From Rhynchosporium graminicola (taxonomy: Eukaryota; Ascomycota; Leotiomycetes; Helotiales; Ploettnerulaceae), in the NCBI GenBank assembly GCA_900074885.1, contig FJUW01000042.1, forward strand, positions 710,015 to 774,014: a DNA stretch of 64,000 nucleotides. The letters run 5' to 3'. Below, piece by piece: positions 48,401-61,011 of this stretch (its first letter is position 1; each line of letters opens with the position of its first letter). The translations under genes and the position numbers were made by a program. The notes under the pieces are model-generated. The model was given only the letters and a program-made list of their open reading frames with translations. It was not told where the DNA came from and searched no databases.

Positions 48401-48888
48401 TGTGCGCCTGCGGTCTAGTGGGGGTCAGTTGCGCCCATTCTCGCACAATGCTCGACGTTCTTACCTCGCTCTTCAAAGCCTCGAAAAATGATAAACCAGA
48501 GTGTCCAGTGATTTGGCATATAAAACGACGCTGTAGAGTGTTAGAGGGCGTGTGCGACGCGTCCAAAGCGCTTTTTTACTGACCTGCTTGTAGAAGTCGA
48601 TTCTGGGGTTTATTAGCAACGCCTTCAGTAGACAGAGTCTGGAGTCTGTGCACATACCTTCGCAGATACTCCTCATAGTCTACGAATATTTCTCCTGTCT
48701 GGTTGATCACCCAAACCTATTTCGCGGGTCAGAATTCGCGCTTTCCCAAAGAACTAATATATTCGTACCTCCGTATCCTCATTGTCAATAAACGGCGGGG
48801 ACATGTACTGGACGGGTTTTCGCTTGAAGAGAACCTGTACGCATTAGCTTATTACCTCAAAAATTCGGAAAGGAAGATGCTGTACCAT
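45480..48888 (-). CDS. ITC1: ISWI complex subunit Itc1 (WAC/DDT/WHIM protein)
   Basis: Seven exons: 48888-48886 (ATG alone), 48834-48769, 48716-48658, 48602-48584, 48530-48465, 48414-46649 and 46602-45480. They join to 1033 residues. The N-terminus MVLFKRKPVQYMSPPF, VWVINQTGEIFVDYEEYL and FYKQRRFICQITGHSGLSFF is the WAC domain that binds DNA. A Pro/Gln-rich linker precedes the DDT domain (about residues 415-490: LLETWDTLNVYCEVFQLDSF). WHIM-type motifs follow (HRAAEMQLEVGWMERLRKRD; NNCPRTIVLGKDRFWNRYYWF as ENNCPRTIVLGKDRFWNRYY). Itc1 is the large partner of the Isw2 remodelling ATPase, spacing nucleosomes and repressing genes. The first exon consists of only the start codon, and one exon is 19 nt. 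The start is supported by perfect fit to the conserved MVLFKRKP. Confidence 0.9.
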
Positions 48889-51800
48889 CACTCCGGCTTC
48901 TTGCGTTCAAAGAACGCCAACGTTTTAGGTAGACCTGGGAAGAACGTAGAATGTCAGACTCGATGAACTTTCCCGCAATACTTATTTCCCGTTTTACATA
49001 GCTCTCTAGCCATACGGAAGCTTGTGATAGTGAATGGTGGATTGACTCGAAAGTGGGAGTGAGTCGCAAAGGACACCCCAACAGGGCCCAGGCATGATTG
49101 CGTAGCTGGGGTGCAGATCAAGTAGCACTTACAGATGGAGGCTCTTGACGCGTCTGTTGTTCTCTAAGCGACTAAGTGAAGGCGCATACACTTGCTGATC
49201 ACGGTTGGTTGGATTAATGGCGGTTGCTGCTGGTTGATCCCGACGCGTAAAGAGTTGTATAAGAGGAGTAGGAGGAGGAGGAAGAGTTTTGGACTTTGGA
49301 TCATCGGGATGTCAATTTCTACGCTAGACTAGGATGGTAAGTAAGGCGGGCCGCTCAATCGGTTAGCGAGTGGAGAGACCAACACATTAAACATCCTCCA
49401 AACATTGCTATAACCCGCGCCCAAAAGCAAGAACATTACACAAACCTCTCAACTTGTAGCTTGGTTTGTAGATCTGGACGAGCTCTCTCGATTGAGTACT
49501 CCAATGTCTATTTTTGATTATTTGCGCTACTTTAAATATGGCTCCTGGGGGAATCAAAACATGATGGTTGGAATTTGAAAGATCAGCCTCGAATTTTGAC
49601 TCAGGGGCGCTTGTTGATCAGACTTTTTATATGAGATTAAGACGCGTTCCTCCTTTTGCTTAGATCCCCAAGAAGTCGGAATTGAGAATCACGGATGGCA
49701 ACAGTATGTTCGCTGAGGCTGTAGAAGGCTAGGTCGTGTTGCTGATGGTGTAAAGGGTGGTCTGTCAGTTCGGGTGATCTCGTTTAACGAGTCGGTATGT
49801 TATTTGAGACTGGACGCATAGATTCTGTCTATACTCTGGCTGGTTTAGATAGATATAGATGGTAAACTGACTACTTCTCGATATCCGGTCAAGCTGACTC
49901 TGCTGCTCGGTCCAGGCATGTCCTGCCAACAAGCCAGCAAATGTCCTCGCTTGAGCGAACTAGGTTAGCGCCCACGTGATAGCCCAGTTTCGCCAGTCCT
50001 TCGACTCCACAAATCTCTCTATATTGCTCACCGACTTCTGCTAAACACAAAGGACGTTGAGTTGAATCACTCTCGTACTTCCTACGTACGAATACATCAA
50101 TTAGCCACTACGTACATGTATTCTTACTATTCTCGCTCCGCTCGCTTACCTCGGATTAGTGGCTATTACGAGGATGGGCAGATGATTAAGCTTCAGACCC
50201 TCCGCCACCATCGGCACCATTCCGTAGGGTCGAGGCTGCCCACAAATCTTTCCGCATTTAGTTTCTTCAATTAAGATCTGCTTGTTACTGCAAATTTGTT
50301 CATTCGCGAAGTGGTTCTCAAATTCCATTTGTTTACTTTCAGTTCGGCTGTGTCGCTTAATGCTCAATTCGAAGTTGAGACTTATATTTGTCTTTTTGCC
50401 TTCAAATTCCCCTTCAATTTGTTCAGGTCTTAGTGCGGACACCTAACAGACAGTGAACAAGCAACGTGGACGCAGATTTTGGAAATTCCAAATCAGAAAT
50501 AGGTCTCCATGATTTGCTATGATCTTGGCAAGCATCCATGAATCCGATCATCTCCACATTGCATTCGCACATACTACTACCAAAAATATTCGAAAGTCTG
50601 CAGAAACCGTATACTCATACTTGGATTTACTGTGGCCGGTGAAAACCTTCGGATTCCCAGTTCTCAAGTGTCTGACGGTTGGGTCGCAAACTTCGGCATG
50701 CAACTACCGGTATTGCATTGTGATCAAGTCATGCCTCAAGTTCAAACCCAACCTCGTATACAGTGCTTCCGAGACTCAAACAACATGCTCGGTGGAGCAG
50801 TTCAAGAACACTTGTTGCATGGCATGTACCACTGTTACTGAACAAGTTTCTGTAAAGATTTCATAACTTGTCATTACCGGAGTAATATTCCTATGAAACT
50901 CTTGTGACAATACCAGCAGATCACAATGCGAGCTTTCATTTGTCATGAAGCCAAAATCGCATCAACCATAGTCTCCGTTAAGCTCCGAGGCATGGGATTT
51001 CAAGTGGTAAGGGCTGCATACAGGCTCGGTTGAGCTTCAATCGGCAGGTTATATGCCATCCAAGGATTTATGATCTATCAGAAACCTCGATATCTCACAA
51101 CACCTAGAGATCGGAGCAGGAAACAATGCACATGGCTAATGTCGCGTCCAGTCGGAAAATCACAAGACAATTATTTCATCTCCAAGAGATTAAACTTGTC
51201 CAACCCCAAGGCATATGGTTCCGTTCGAAGTACGATTTTCTGTGTGCCTCGGATATTTCGACGAAAAAACTGCACTTGACAAGTTGACAGCAATCTCTAA
51301 TTACCAGAGGGTAGCCATGAGACATCCTGTTAAATTTTCATGGAGAAGCATGTAGGATGAAGTTGAAGAGAATGAGGAATGTATACATGAGCGGTGCATT
51401 GGTATGGAAAAGATGACCCAGGATAAAGATCAAGGGTATCATATGTTCCCTGAGCACAGAGCTCGAGCGGGATGCAGATATTGTTTTCGGGACCATGACG
51501 ACACATATGTTTAGATATGTATGTATTTATCTCTCTCTCTGTAACAATAGGCGAGATAGCTTCGATTTCTATACGTTCAAAGTGTTCGTGGCTTTCAGAC
51601 AACTTTGCCGAAGTCGTCTTATCGACATCCGTAGATAATCGTGACAGCCGGTTTTTATTTTGGTAATGTGCTTTGATGATTTAATGACGTTGAATTTGAA
51701 GACTGCCTTGAAGACGAAATTACACAGCCTCGGATCAACATTGCCAGAACCTTCGCATGTTATTATTGGGAGGGATAGACAAGTGTAAACTTGCCAGCGG

Positions 51801-53147
51801 TCTTTTGTTTCAAACAAACATGACAGAGAAAATCAGCATGGCGTTGCCATGTAGAGGCGTAGAAACATATTGCGGGCAGGTCGGACTGTGAGTCCAATGA
51901 TGCGAATCTCACCTGCTAGAATCTGACAACAGCAGAAAACTTGATGCCAGTAAGATCTCTCGGCCCCCTTCCGAGTATCAATGAAGCTGACGGGATTACG
52001 GCTCAAATGGCACAGCAGTGAGAAACTTCAAGCCGAGCCCTTATCAAGCCTCTCACTCCCCGGGTCTCGTAACCCCACAATCACCCTATTTCAATAATAA
52101 CGTAAATTTTCAGCCTCCTCGCGACAGCGCGTTGTATCCTAGCTGTCCATCAACCGGAGGGCAATTGCTCTAGCTCAGAATTATCCTTCCTGTTTTCTCG
52201 GATTGGCACATTCCGTCCGACTGCCTGAAACTCCCAGTCACTGACCGTATAAAGAGCCACACACCTCGAGCCGCCGCGCAGCATAGCCCGGTCATGTGTC
52301 ACTCACGTGATCAGATAAAATGCCAGTATTTTACTTCATCCTAGATAGAGGCTCTGTGGTTAAACAAGGAGAAATTTCAAGCAAGCAACGTGCAACATCT
52401 GTACCATGAGCCAAAACCGATTTGTTCAAACAGAGTACCGAACGCGTCTGATGGCCCTACAAAACTAATCACGACATGATTGGCTAAAATGTCGGCAAAT
52501 GGCTAATAAACGCGCATGTTTTAGCGCTAGCAACCAATTCTATTTTGATCTCGCCCTAGTCGCACGTGGTCGCTTGTTTCATGATTATTCATAGATTTTC
52601 CGGCTCTGGTTGTCATTGGATCCAAACCGAATTCTTTGTTGTGCAAGAAACCCACACAAATTCACGATGTCATGACAACGCAAAGGGCATTTGAAATTTT
52701 GGATTACGTTGATTCGAAGTTGAGACGTGGAAGGGTTCTAAGGAATGCTGTCATGTCATTAACCCGTCGTCTGTTTGGTGCAATGTTTACTCGATCCTTT
52801 TCATACCTGCCACACTCCATTGATCCTTTGTATTTGGATGCTCTGAGATTTCTTTCATTATCATATCAGTACAGATCCAATCATACTACGCATAGTCCGT
52901 TTCGCACATCTCTCCACTCAGCTGGCTTGTATCGTGTATTCCACCATCGGCTTCATCGCATCCGGCAACAAAGAATAGACCCCTGAGTGAGCCACCCCCA
53001 GCAGGCTGTGCAACCGAGAGCGCTTCCCCCAGCCATTTCGCCGCAGCATTTCTCAAAATATTTCCTGAGGCCCTGTAATGTGATTTCCATATCTTACCTG
53101 CCTTGTTGGTGCAGTACCAGTCCTTCATTCCGGACGCTCTACTTGTG
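48889..53147. other. 4.3-kb gene-free region
   Basis: No frame above 116 codons and none with a motif. The left end contains the ITC1 promoter and leader. A plus frame at 52636-52986 (116 codons) is isolated and unconvincing. Confidence 0.35.
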
Positions 53148-53153
53148 TATAAA
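53148..53153 (+). promoter_or_regulatory. TATA box of the cupredoxin gene
   Basis: TATAAA lies 147 bp upstream of the ATG, followed by pyrimidine-rich CATTCTC/CTCACT runs near 53.18-53.24 kb, a common fungal leader feature. Confidence 0.5.
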
Positions 53154-53299
53154 GGAAGTCCTTGATCCGACCCAGAAACAATTCTCTCATTCTCACTCAC
53201 CATTCCCACTTCCTCTTCCATCTACACGCTTGACTCACTCTCAGTATCGGTATATCAAAGCTTAATTCATCCTTATTAATACCTCTTACATAATCAATC

Positions 53300-54129
53300 A
53301 TGATCTCCTCAACTACTCTCGTTGCTCTTGCTGCTGTGGTTGCTACTGCTTCCGCGCAAGCAGGTACAACAATCAAAGTTACCGTTGGAAAAGGCGGTAA
53401 CATCTACACACCAAACGACATCAAAGTCGAGATTGGGACCAACATCGAATTCTCATTCTTCCCACAGGTAAATTCCACATCATTCCTCACGTTACACTCG
53501 CTTACCCAATCCAGAACCACACCGTAACAGAATCATCCTTCAAGGACCCTTGTCATCCTCTCGAGAACGGCTTCTTTTCTACTTTCGTACCCACCTCATT
53601 TGCTCCATCCAGCACCAACGCCAGCACTTTCACCATTACCGTCAAGGATAAGAAGCCCATCTGGCTCTATTGCGGACAAGGCAAACATTGCCAGACCGGT
53701 ATGATCGCCGCAATCAACGCTCCAGCATCCGGTAACACATTCGAAGCCTTCTCACTACTCGCCAAGAATGCCACCGCCTCGACGTCTCCACCGGTAGCTG
53801 CAGCCGTTGGCGGTATTTTGAAAATTGCAGCTGCTCCTTCTGGTTCTGCTTCGGGATCTGCTGCTACAGGCTTCACTACAAAGACTGTTCAGACTACCGT
53901 CACGGCAGTTATCACGACCGTGATTACTACGGGTGCAAGCACTTATACCAGCACCTACCCAAGCACATATGCGACTGTCCAGATTGAAACTGTCCCTCTC
54001 GCAGCCAACACTGGCGGTTCGACTTCGACTCCTTCTTCGTCGAGCTCTGCTGGAGCGGCTGCTGCTACACTTGCTACCCATGGTGGTATGGCTGGTGCGA
54101 TTCTGTTCGCTGGACTGGCTATGCTGTAG
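53300..54129 (+). CDS. GPI-anchored extracellular cupredoxin
   Basis: Exons 53300-53467 and 53515-54129 encode 260 residues. Residues 1-19 are a signal peptide ending in ASAQA. The cupredoxin domain (about 24-125) has the type-1 copper ligands His58 (NHTV), Cys109, His114 and Met119 in LYCGQGKHCQTGM, with Cys69 and Cys115 available for a disulfide. A Ser/Thr/Ala-rich stalk with TTVTAVITTVITTG-like repeats follows. The last ~17 residues are hydrophobic after small residues, as expected for a GPI anchor signal. Such proteins are abundant in fungal cell walls; the electron-transfer partner or role is unknown. The 47-bp intron falls directly before the first copper ligand. Confidence 0.88.
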
Positions 54130-57074
54130 TTTAGTATAAAAGATGGAGTTGGGTTGAGTCAAAATGAAGTGTTTACTTGCTCTCATGCACTGGAAGGGAA
54201 TTAATAGATGGGAGCCAAATTACAGTAGTAGCTAATGGCGTCGGGATATACCAATGTTATATGTTTGATTATACCTCCAATTTCATCTTCCTCCCTGCCA
54301 CGAATGGATTCTGTGAGACTTCCGATTTTCTGATGATGTTATGGTAATAAAACTGAGGCCGGGCCATCCCATTACCCGTGGGTACGGCATATGTCTTCGA
54401 TTCGATCTACTCCTGTCAATGTCATAAAGATATTCCAACACATTGAGAAAATGTGATGTGAAAAGACGTCTTGAAATAATGTAGGGACATTGAACTGCAA
54501 ACATTTTAGAATAATGGAATAACATGACAGCAATTTAAAATCCGCTCAAAAACTAGGGTCACGACTTGCTTCACCGGGGACGGCATTTCCCAGCCTCACT
54601 TACATGAGCTCAGTACCTAAGGAGCTAGTGTAAACCGAGAACATATAAATATGTCCTGAAGTTCAAATGGCCACATGAGAGTGTACCACACAACAAAAGA
54701 TTATCTAGATTCATATCATGCGTTAGAATGGGTGCGCATCGGATTACAGTATGCTTCACATCCTCATTAAAGCATTGCCCCCGCTTCATTCTATTTAGAT
54801 TCATCTCTCTTCCGTATGAATCCTCAAAAACATCCTGCAGCACTAACAATTCGAGCGATTTCTGCTGTAAAAAAACCCCCCGATTTGTTACTATTCCACC
54901 GAAAAGTCCCTTGTATCTGACAGATTCATAGTCCACTATCCCACATTCTCATTATTAACCTCATTCTCACTGTCTCTTTGATGCCGAGATTTATGGTGAG
55001 AAATCCCCTTATTCTCTGGTTCCACCGAATTGACGAACAAGTCCCTGACATGAGAACTTCTTGCACGGTCTTTCGTAGGTAGTGGTTCACAAATTCACTG
55101 CGTCTTTTCAGGATTACATCATTGGGTCCTTAGCGACTGTGAAATACTGTTTTTGATTTTCTTTAGTGCCAAAGTGGAGGAATGGATATGTATCCTTCAA
55201 TATAGGACCTAAATAGCTGAGACTCAAATATGTGCTATAACAATTTCAGCAATTATATCGTACGTGGTTATTTCCGCGGTAATTCGGAAAGCACCATGAT
55301 GCTATGCGCTATATATTTTCGATATTCAATCTGCGACTCCCATTTCTATTACTCGCCTCTTCATCTCCTTCTCGTTACCAACAGGGGTTCTCCCTATATA
55401 TTGCACCTAAATTCTAGAAAGTATTGACACTTAAAAGTAGCTAGAATCGATTTGCAGCTCGCTATTTCAAAATCCATACGTTAATCTATGAAACTTGATT
55501 TAATCTTCTCTAAACATATATTCATGTCTGTAAAGCTACGAGATATAACTACCCTGATGGTGTTTTCGAAGTATTGCTACGATAATTACCTGAAACAGGG
55601 AGTTTTTTTATTTTTAATTCCAATCATCATATTCACATGGATTGTGGATGCGAGTTTTGCTATCATAGTGTCTAGATGATTAGGAATTCTACATGGTATA
55701 GCTAAATAAAGCAACTATTTAACGCGGATACTGACAAGAGTTCTCTTTTCAATTATCATTTATTAAGACGTCAAGAGACTGCAGTGAATTACTGTCCTAC
55801 TGAATACTTAAGAGCATAAGCTACACAGATTGATCTGCTTAATCTAGGGAAAGTTCGCTTACAAGCAAGTTTTATATACTCAATATCTATCACACAACCG
55901 GCCTATCAGCCTCGTAATTCTCCATTCCTCGGCAAACGTTTCTGTAACTTCACTCACTCACGAAGCTAACTATGAGTCTCTCAGCACTGAAGTAATCGCT
56001 ATCATAATTGTTGCTACAAAATGAATATAAAGACGTGCAAGGCTTATAATTTTTATCGTAAACCTACCAGTTACTTCCGTTTTGTAGCTACGTATCTCCT
56101 GGGTCATCACCGTGCACGAACCTCGACTCAGAATTTCTAGCAAAAGTTGACGATTCAGGAGAATCTACTCAGCCGTTAATAAAGTGGGCGAAGAGGCCCT
56201 CACTCGGATAGACCTCTTTCCCGCAAGATTTCGAGCACGAGTTTCCGAACTTTGCGTCCTTGACATTGAGACTTTTGATGACAACAAGAAGTTTGCTGTT
56301 AAAAAATTTGATTTTAAAGTCGGGTCATACGTAAGTTGACGTACGATTGAGTCTGCAAGCTTAGCAACTTTATCGCTGATGTGTTTCTTGTTATTTATTC
56401 ACGTTCTAGAGTAGCGAAAGTGAATACTCACCTGCAAACCCAACTCACATCAAATCGCGTCAGGTAAGAGAGTATTATCCCCTTGGTCGAGAGCTCTAAA
56501 TCAAAGCGGTTTCCCCAGCAGAGCCATATGAACCTGATTTCTGCTAAGCAACCTAGCAAAATGCTATGTCAATTTCGAGTTATCTCTCAAACATCTTTCT
56601 AACAATAGGCGCATTTGACAAGTAAGATTATCAACAGCTTTCCACTCACTTTCGTAACTCCTCTAATGGCTCGTAAAAATGTGATCCAGATCTCTAGCAG
56701 AAACTTCCAGCAATTGTTCCATTGCCAATATATTTCAAGTCCGCAGATGTCATACTCTCAATAAGCCGACAATCTGCGTCGGACCCAAGATAAAGAAACT
56801 GCTACACCACGCCTTCTCAGTTGTTGGTAGCTTTGACCTCACTTCGGACAGAAGAGATTAGAGGAGAAGTAGGAGATAGTAGATGAATGGTTATGTATTC
56901 AATGTATGGCTCGAATAGTCGACTCGAAATTCCATCAAGTAGCTGGCACTCCTAATAGTGCCCGGGCTGGTTCTGTCGGCTAATAGCAACTGCCCATTTC
57001 GTAATAATCAACACTGGCTCTTTCTAACATCTTAACATCACCGCTCTTTCTCGCCGATTACCAAATAAATTTCC
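54130..57074. other. AT-rich gene-free region
   Basis: Nearly 3 kb with no frame above 103 codons and no motif. It is clearly AT-rich from about 54.6 to 56.8 kb, with many short A/T runs. Nothing identifiable. Confidence 0.4.
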
Positions 57075-58634
57075 TCACAGCTCCGATCGAACAGCTTCGG
57101 TCGACTCACTCTCCTCCCCACTCTTCTTCTTCCCCTTCCCAGTCTTCAACCCAATCCAAAGCCCAGACATCACCACCAGTAACGCTAGAATAACAGGTTG
57201 CAACGTCTTAACGCCTTTACTCTGCGCAATAGCCCCAACCATAAACGGGAAAATCGCACCTCCACTGCCACCAAAAGCCGTTCCAAAACCAATACACCCA
57301 ACATGTAAATCTCTCGGAAGTAATTTGGTCACTAGGACGATGGCGGTGGGGAACATAGGGCCCATGAAGACACCGAGTAGTGAGACAGCAACCGCGGACA
57401 CGATGAGATTGGGCACGAGCCAGAATATGAGCTCGAGACCGAAGGAAAGGCCGAGGTAGAGAATAACGGACGGGTATTCGCCGAGTCGGGCGGTGAGGTA
57501 AGGGAGGAAGAGTCGACCAACTGTCATTCCGCCCCAGTAGGCGGTAGAGGTTGCGGAGGCAGCGAAGGGAACTGCGCCGCGAACTTTGCTCATGAACGTG
57601 ATGATCCAGCCGCCGAGAGAGACTGCATTGATTAGTTTTTGACTATGATGAGATGAAAAAGAATAAATACCTTCGGCACCGACGTAAGCGAAGACGAAAA
57701 AGCAGAATAGCCATGTGATTCTGGACTTCATCGCCTGTCGTGTTCGTCCAGTATTTGAACTGGGATCGCGTGGGTTTTCTGCCTCGTACATAGCGCCGGT
57801 CTGTTTCCAGAATGTGGTTGCACATGTCAGGAATTCGACTGAGGCCGCAGCGATCTAAACCTGTAAGCAATTGAGACTTTGGACGAAGGAGCTGTACATA
57901 CCATCAAGTAGTAAAATCCATACCATCCCAACGTAGTCTTTTGTATCAAAGCCGTAGCTATCAATGGCGAGACGGTAGCACCAAGCGAGTAAGAAGCTTG
58001 AAGGAACCCTTGGACTTCATTCGCATTCGCCATGTTGCCTAACCACGCACACCAAGCTGCGTCGACCAATCCATTGCCAAAACCGACAAAGATGAACATG
58101 ACAACTACGACCGGGTAGGGTGGATGCAGAGCCACGACAACATATGATACTACGTGACAGAGCGGCGCGACAACAGCAACGCCGCGTTGGCCAAATCGAA
58201 CGTGCACCATATTGTTAAATATCGAGGCGATGGAGTAGCCTGCGAATGGTGCTAGGAAGATGAGAGAGACAATAGTATAATTAAGATTATAGTATGGTTC
58301 CAGATGCGGGATCAAAGCCTGGACATCATCAATATCAAGGACGATTTTTAAAAGCATCGAAGGAAGTCCTTACGCCAAGGGAACCATCATTCGCGCCAAC
58401 AAGAAAGAAGGACCAGAATGTAGAGAAAACTCTCCATTTAGTTCCACCGGGGGAATTCCATTGTTGCTTTACTTCCACTGCATCATGTGGGATTGAAGCT
58501 TCTCTTGTCTCTTCTAGATCTGATACTCCTAATTTTCTGCCTGTAGGAGAATATGGCTGAAGCACAATGGGAGTGTTCTTGCCGGCAGCTGTTGGGGACT
58601 CGGCTTGAATGACGGTGTATGTTGAGCTTGCCAT
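57075..58634 (-). CDS. Major facilitator superfamily transporter
   Basis: Exons 58634-58374, 58318-57902, 57854-57671 and 57622-57075 encode 469 residues. After a ~60-residue cytosolic N-terminus there are about 12 hydrophobic segments: VFSTFWSFFLVGANDGSLGA, IVSLIFLAPFAGYSIASIF, VVVVMFIFVGFGNGLVDAAW, SLGATVSPLIATAL and, in the second half, AYWGGMTVGRLFLPYLTAR and PMFPTAIVLV. The NDG motif in the first helix and FGNGLVDAAW resemble the fungal subgroup around Bsc6-like carriers and bacterial sugar/fucose permeases (FGHS-type MFS). The substrate cannot be read from sequence. It is head-to-head with another MFS gene. Confidence 0.85.
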
Positions 58635-59440
58635 AATGGCTGAGCGGTTGGGACGTAGAGCAGAAGAGTTAATGGAGTGGTTCGAAAGTCGAGAGATGAT
58701 GTTCCAGCCTCTTTACACCTCGCTTTTTTGCTCGCGCCTTTCGTATCTCGTCTTTCTTTCCCCTCAGAGAAGTGGGGCTGAGGCGGAAAATTCGCGCCGA
58801 ATACCAGCGCCGCCTTTCTGTCTGTTGATATGTGGGGAGAAATGGAGAAAATGATCTTCGTCATCCATGCTGGTGATGTATCTTGGCATGAGTCAACAGC
58901 CGATATTCTACCGTTGGTCAGTCAATATTGTTGTGTTTATTACCCATTGCCTTGTAGATACGTATAGCTGGAATATTCATTGATTATTGTTATGCCGGAT
59001 GAGTGTTATTACAGCTCCGTTCGAGAACTTGTCAATTCGTTAAGCCGAGTATGCGAGATGACTCTATTCACACATAAGCGAGCTGATAACTTCACAGATG
59101 AGATCTGATAGTGGAGAAGATCTACACCTTTCCATTCTGAGATAAGCGGCGGCTCGTCCCGCCTCTGCTGGAGCCGAGGTATCCAATTACAATACGCTTG
59201 ACGCCACTGGACCCAAACGCTCTCGCCGAAACTTTTCTCAATTTTCAAACAGGACTTTCTTCATCCCTGTCGATCTCGACGTACAAGTACGACGTCCATA
59301 GCACAGCTTGTTAATACTATCTTCTTTTCTGGATACATTACAATCTATGCCTTTCCTTATCAATATCCACAATCGAACTCTATAGAATCATTATTCATCT
59401 TAACCCCATATCAATTGGAAAATCGGCATTCAATTACAGC
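58635..59440. promoter_or_regulatory. Shared upstream region of two divergent MFS genes
   Basis: About 900 bp between the two start codons, with short frames only. The right part is a probable leader ending in a hexanucleotide repeat. Confidence 0.4.
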
Positions 59441-59500
59441 CAGCATCGGCATCAGCATCAGCATCAGCATCAGCATCAGCATCAGCATCAGCATCAGCAT
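59441..59500 (+). repeat. CAGCAT hexanucleotide tract
   Basis: Ten consecutive 6-bp units CAGCAT, one with a single change (CGGCAT), 45 bp upstream of the start codon of the next gene. It is probably in the transcribed leader. Length variation would not shift a downstream frame. Confidence 0.9.
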
Positions 59501-59544
59501 TAGCAATAGCATTACCCCTCCAGCCTTGACGGTTGTGTACGACC

Positions 59545-61011
59545 ATGGCCGCCATTGATTATACCAGTACGCCCTGGGGCTTACAATGGCGCTCAAAAAC
59601 TGTCTTCATACTCGGAACCGTCGCCATAGGAATGTTCACTGACCTCTTTCTTTACGGGCTTGTCGTGCCCATCCTACCATTCATCCTCGTCGACAGGATC
59701 CAAGTCCCCGACGACCAAATCCAATATTACACCTCCCTCCTTCTCGCATGCTATGCTGGCTCGCAAGTCATCTCCTCGTTACCTGCCGGGTTAATAGCAG
59801 ACAAACTACCTTCTCGCCAACCCCCTTTCCTCGTCGGTCTCGCAGCTCTATTTTGCAGCACGGCAATGCTATTCACAGGTCGCACAATCTGGGTTTTGGT
59901 CGTAGCACGTTTGTTACAAGGACTAAGTGCCTCAATCGTATGGACAGTCGGGCTAGCTATGGTAATGGACACGGTCGGAAGCGATAAACTTGGCATTACG
60001 ATCGGGAGCATGTTTAGTTTTATTACCGTGGGAGAGCTCATCGCTCCAGTATTTGGCGGATTTGTGTATAAGAAAGCTGGATCCGGAGCTGTGTTTGGTA
60101 CAGCATTTGGATTACTGGTCATCGACTTTGTGATGCGGTTACTGGTTATTGAGAAGAAAGTTGCGGAGAAATATGGAGTTGATTACTCGGAAAGCTCAGA
60201 CGACGATTCGGAATTTGGAGAAACCTCTCCCCTCCTGACGAACGGCAAGACGAAAGAAGAAGAGCTTGCCAAATGGGTCATCCCTGCTGGCCAGCCTACG
60301 TGGGTGAAGAAGTTCCCTATATTATATTGTATGGGCAATTCGAGGTTCATAGTCGCTCTCGTGGTGGCGTTTATGCAAGCTACAACCCTAGCCGTCTTTG
60401 ACGCTACAATCGTCATCGAGTCCAGAGACCTCTTTGGTTTCGACTCCTTAAAAGCAGGCCTGCTCTTCATCCCTCTTATTCTGCCTCCCTTGGTTATCGG
60501 ACCCATTGCCGGACGCGGCGTCGACAAATACGGAGCTCGCGTTTTCGCAGCTCTCGGTTTCCTGTATCTGTGTATCCCTCTCGTCTTGCTCCGAATCCCC
60601 CACATCGGTGGCACAGCCGAGATCGCCAAAATGGCCACAATCCTCGGCTTCTGCGGTCTCGGTCTCGCAATAATCTCCTCCCCCAGTATAGTGGAAGCAA
60701 GTCACGTTGTCGAGCAATACCATCGAGCGAACAAAGACCTTTTTGGGGAGAACGGACCGTATGGTCAATTGTATGCTGTTAGTAGTATGGTGTTTAGTGC
60801 TGGTTTGACGTGTGGGCCACTGATCTCGGGGGCGCTGAGAGAGAGGGTTGGATATGGGAATATGAATGCTATTATGGGTGCTTTGTGCGTCATTGTTAGT
60901 GCGCTGAGTTGGGTTTATCTGGGGAGGATACCGAAGATGGTTAAGAAGGGAAGTAGCGGATGTTCGACGCCGAGAAGGAGTGGATGCTCGACGCCAAGGG
61001 AGGGTGTATAG
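59545..61011 (+). CDS. MFS drug:H+ antiporter-type transporter (DHA1-like)
   Basis: An intronless frame of 488 residues from the ATG at 59545. Twelve membrane segments are apparent: TVFILGTVAIGMFTDLFLYG, YYTSLLLACYAGSQVISSLP, PFLVGLAALFCSTAMLF, VLVVARLLQGLSASIVWTVG and others. The loop GLIADKLPSRQ is a form of MFS motif A, and LLQGLSASIVWTVGLAMVMD resembles motif C/B of the multidrug and vesicular amine transporter group. A ~50-residue acidic central loop (SESSDDDSEFGETSPLL) with a dileucine-like LLTNG may carry sorting information. The C-terminus has two short Ser/Cys/Thr/Pro repeats (GCSTPR). It may export toxic compounds; the substrate is unknown. Confidence 0.87.
   Translation: MAAIDYTSTPWGLQWRSKTVFILGTVAIGMFTDLFLYGLVVPILPFILVDRIQVPDDQIQYYTSLLLACYAGSQVISSLPAGLIADKLPSRQPPFLVGLAALFCSTAMLFTGRTIWVLVVARLLQGLSASIVWTVGLAMVMDTVGSDKLGITIGSMFSFITVGELIAPVFGGFVYKKAGSGAVFGTAFGLLVIDFVMRLLVIEKKVAEKYGVDYSESSDDDSEFGETSPLLTNGKTKEEELAKWVIPAGQPTWVKKFPILYCMGNSRFIVALVVAFMQATTLAVFDATIVIESRDLFGFDSLKAGLLFIPLILPPLVIGPIAGRGVDKYGARVFAALGFLYLCIPLVLLRIPHIGGTAEIAKMATILGFCGLGLAIISSPSIVEASHVVEQYHRANKDLFGENGPYGQLYAVSSMVFSAGLTCGPLISGALRERVGYGNMNAIMGALCVIVSALSWVYLGRIPKMVKKGSSGCSTPRRSGCSTPREGV

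Noticed and set aside
59411..59596. Minus-strand 61-codon frame with a run of Met-Leu repeats
   Set aside because: It is a translation artefact of the CAGCAT hexanucleotide tract.
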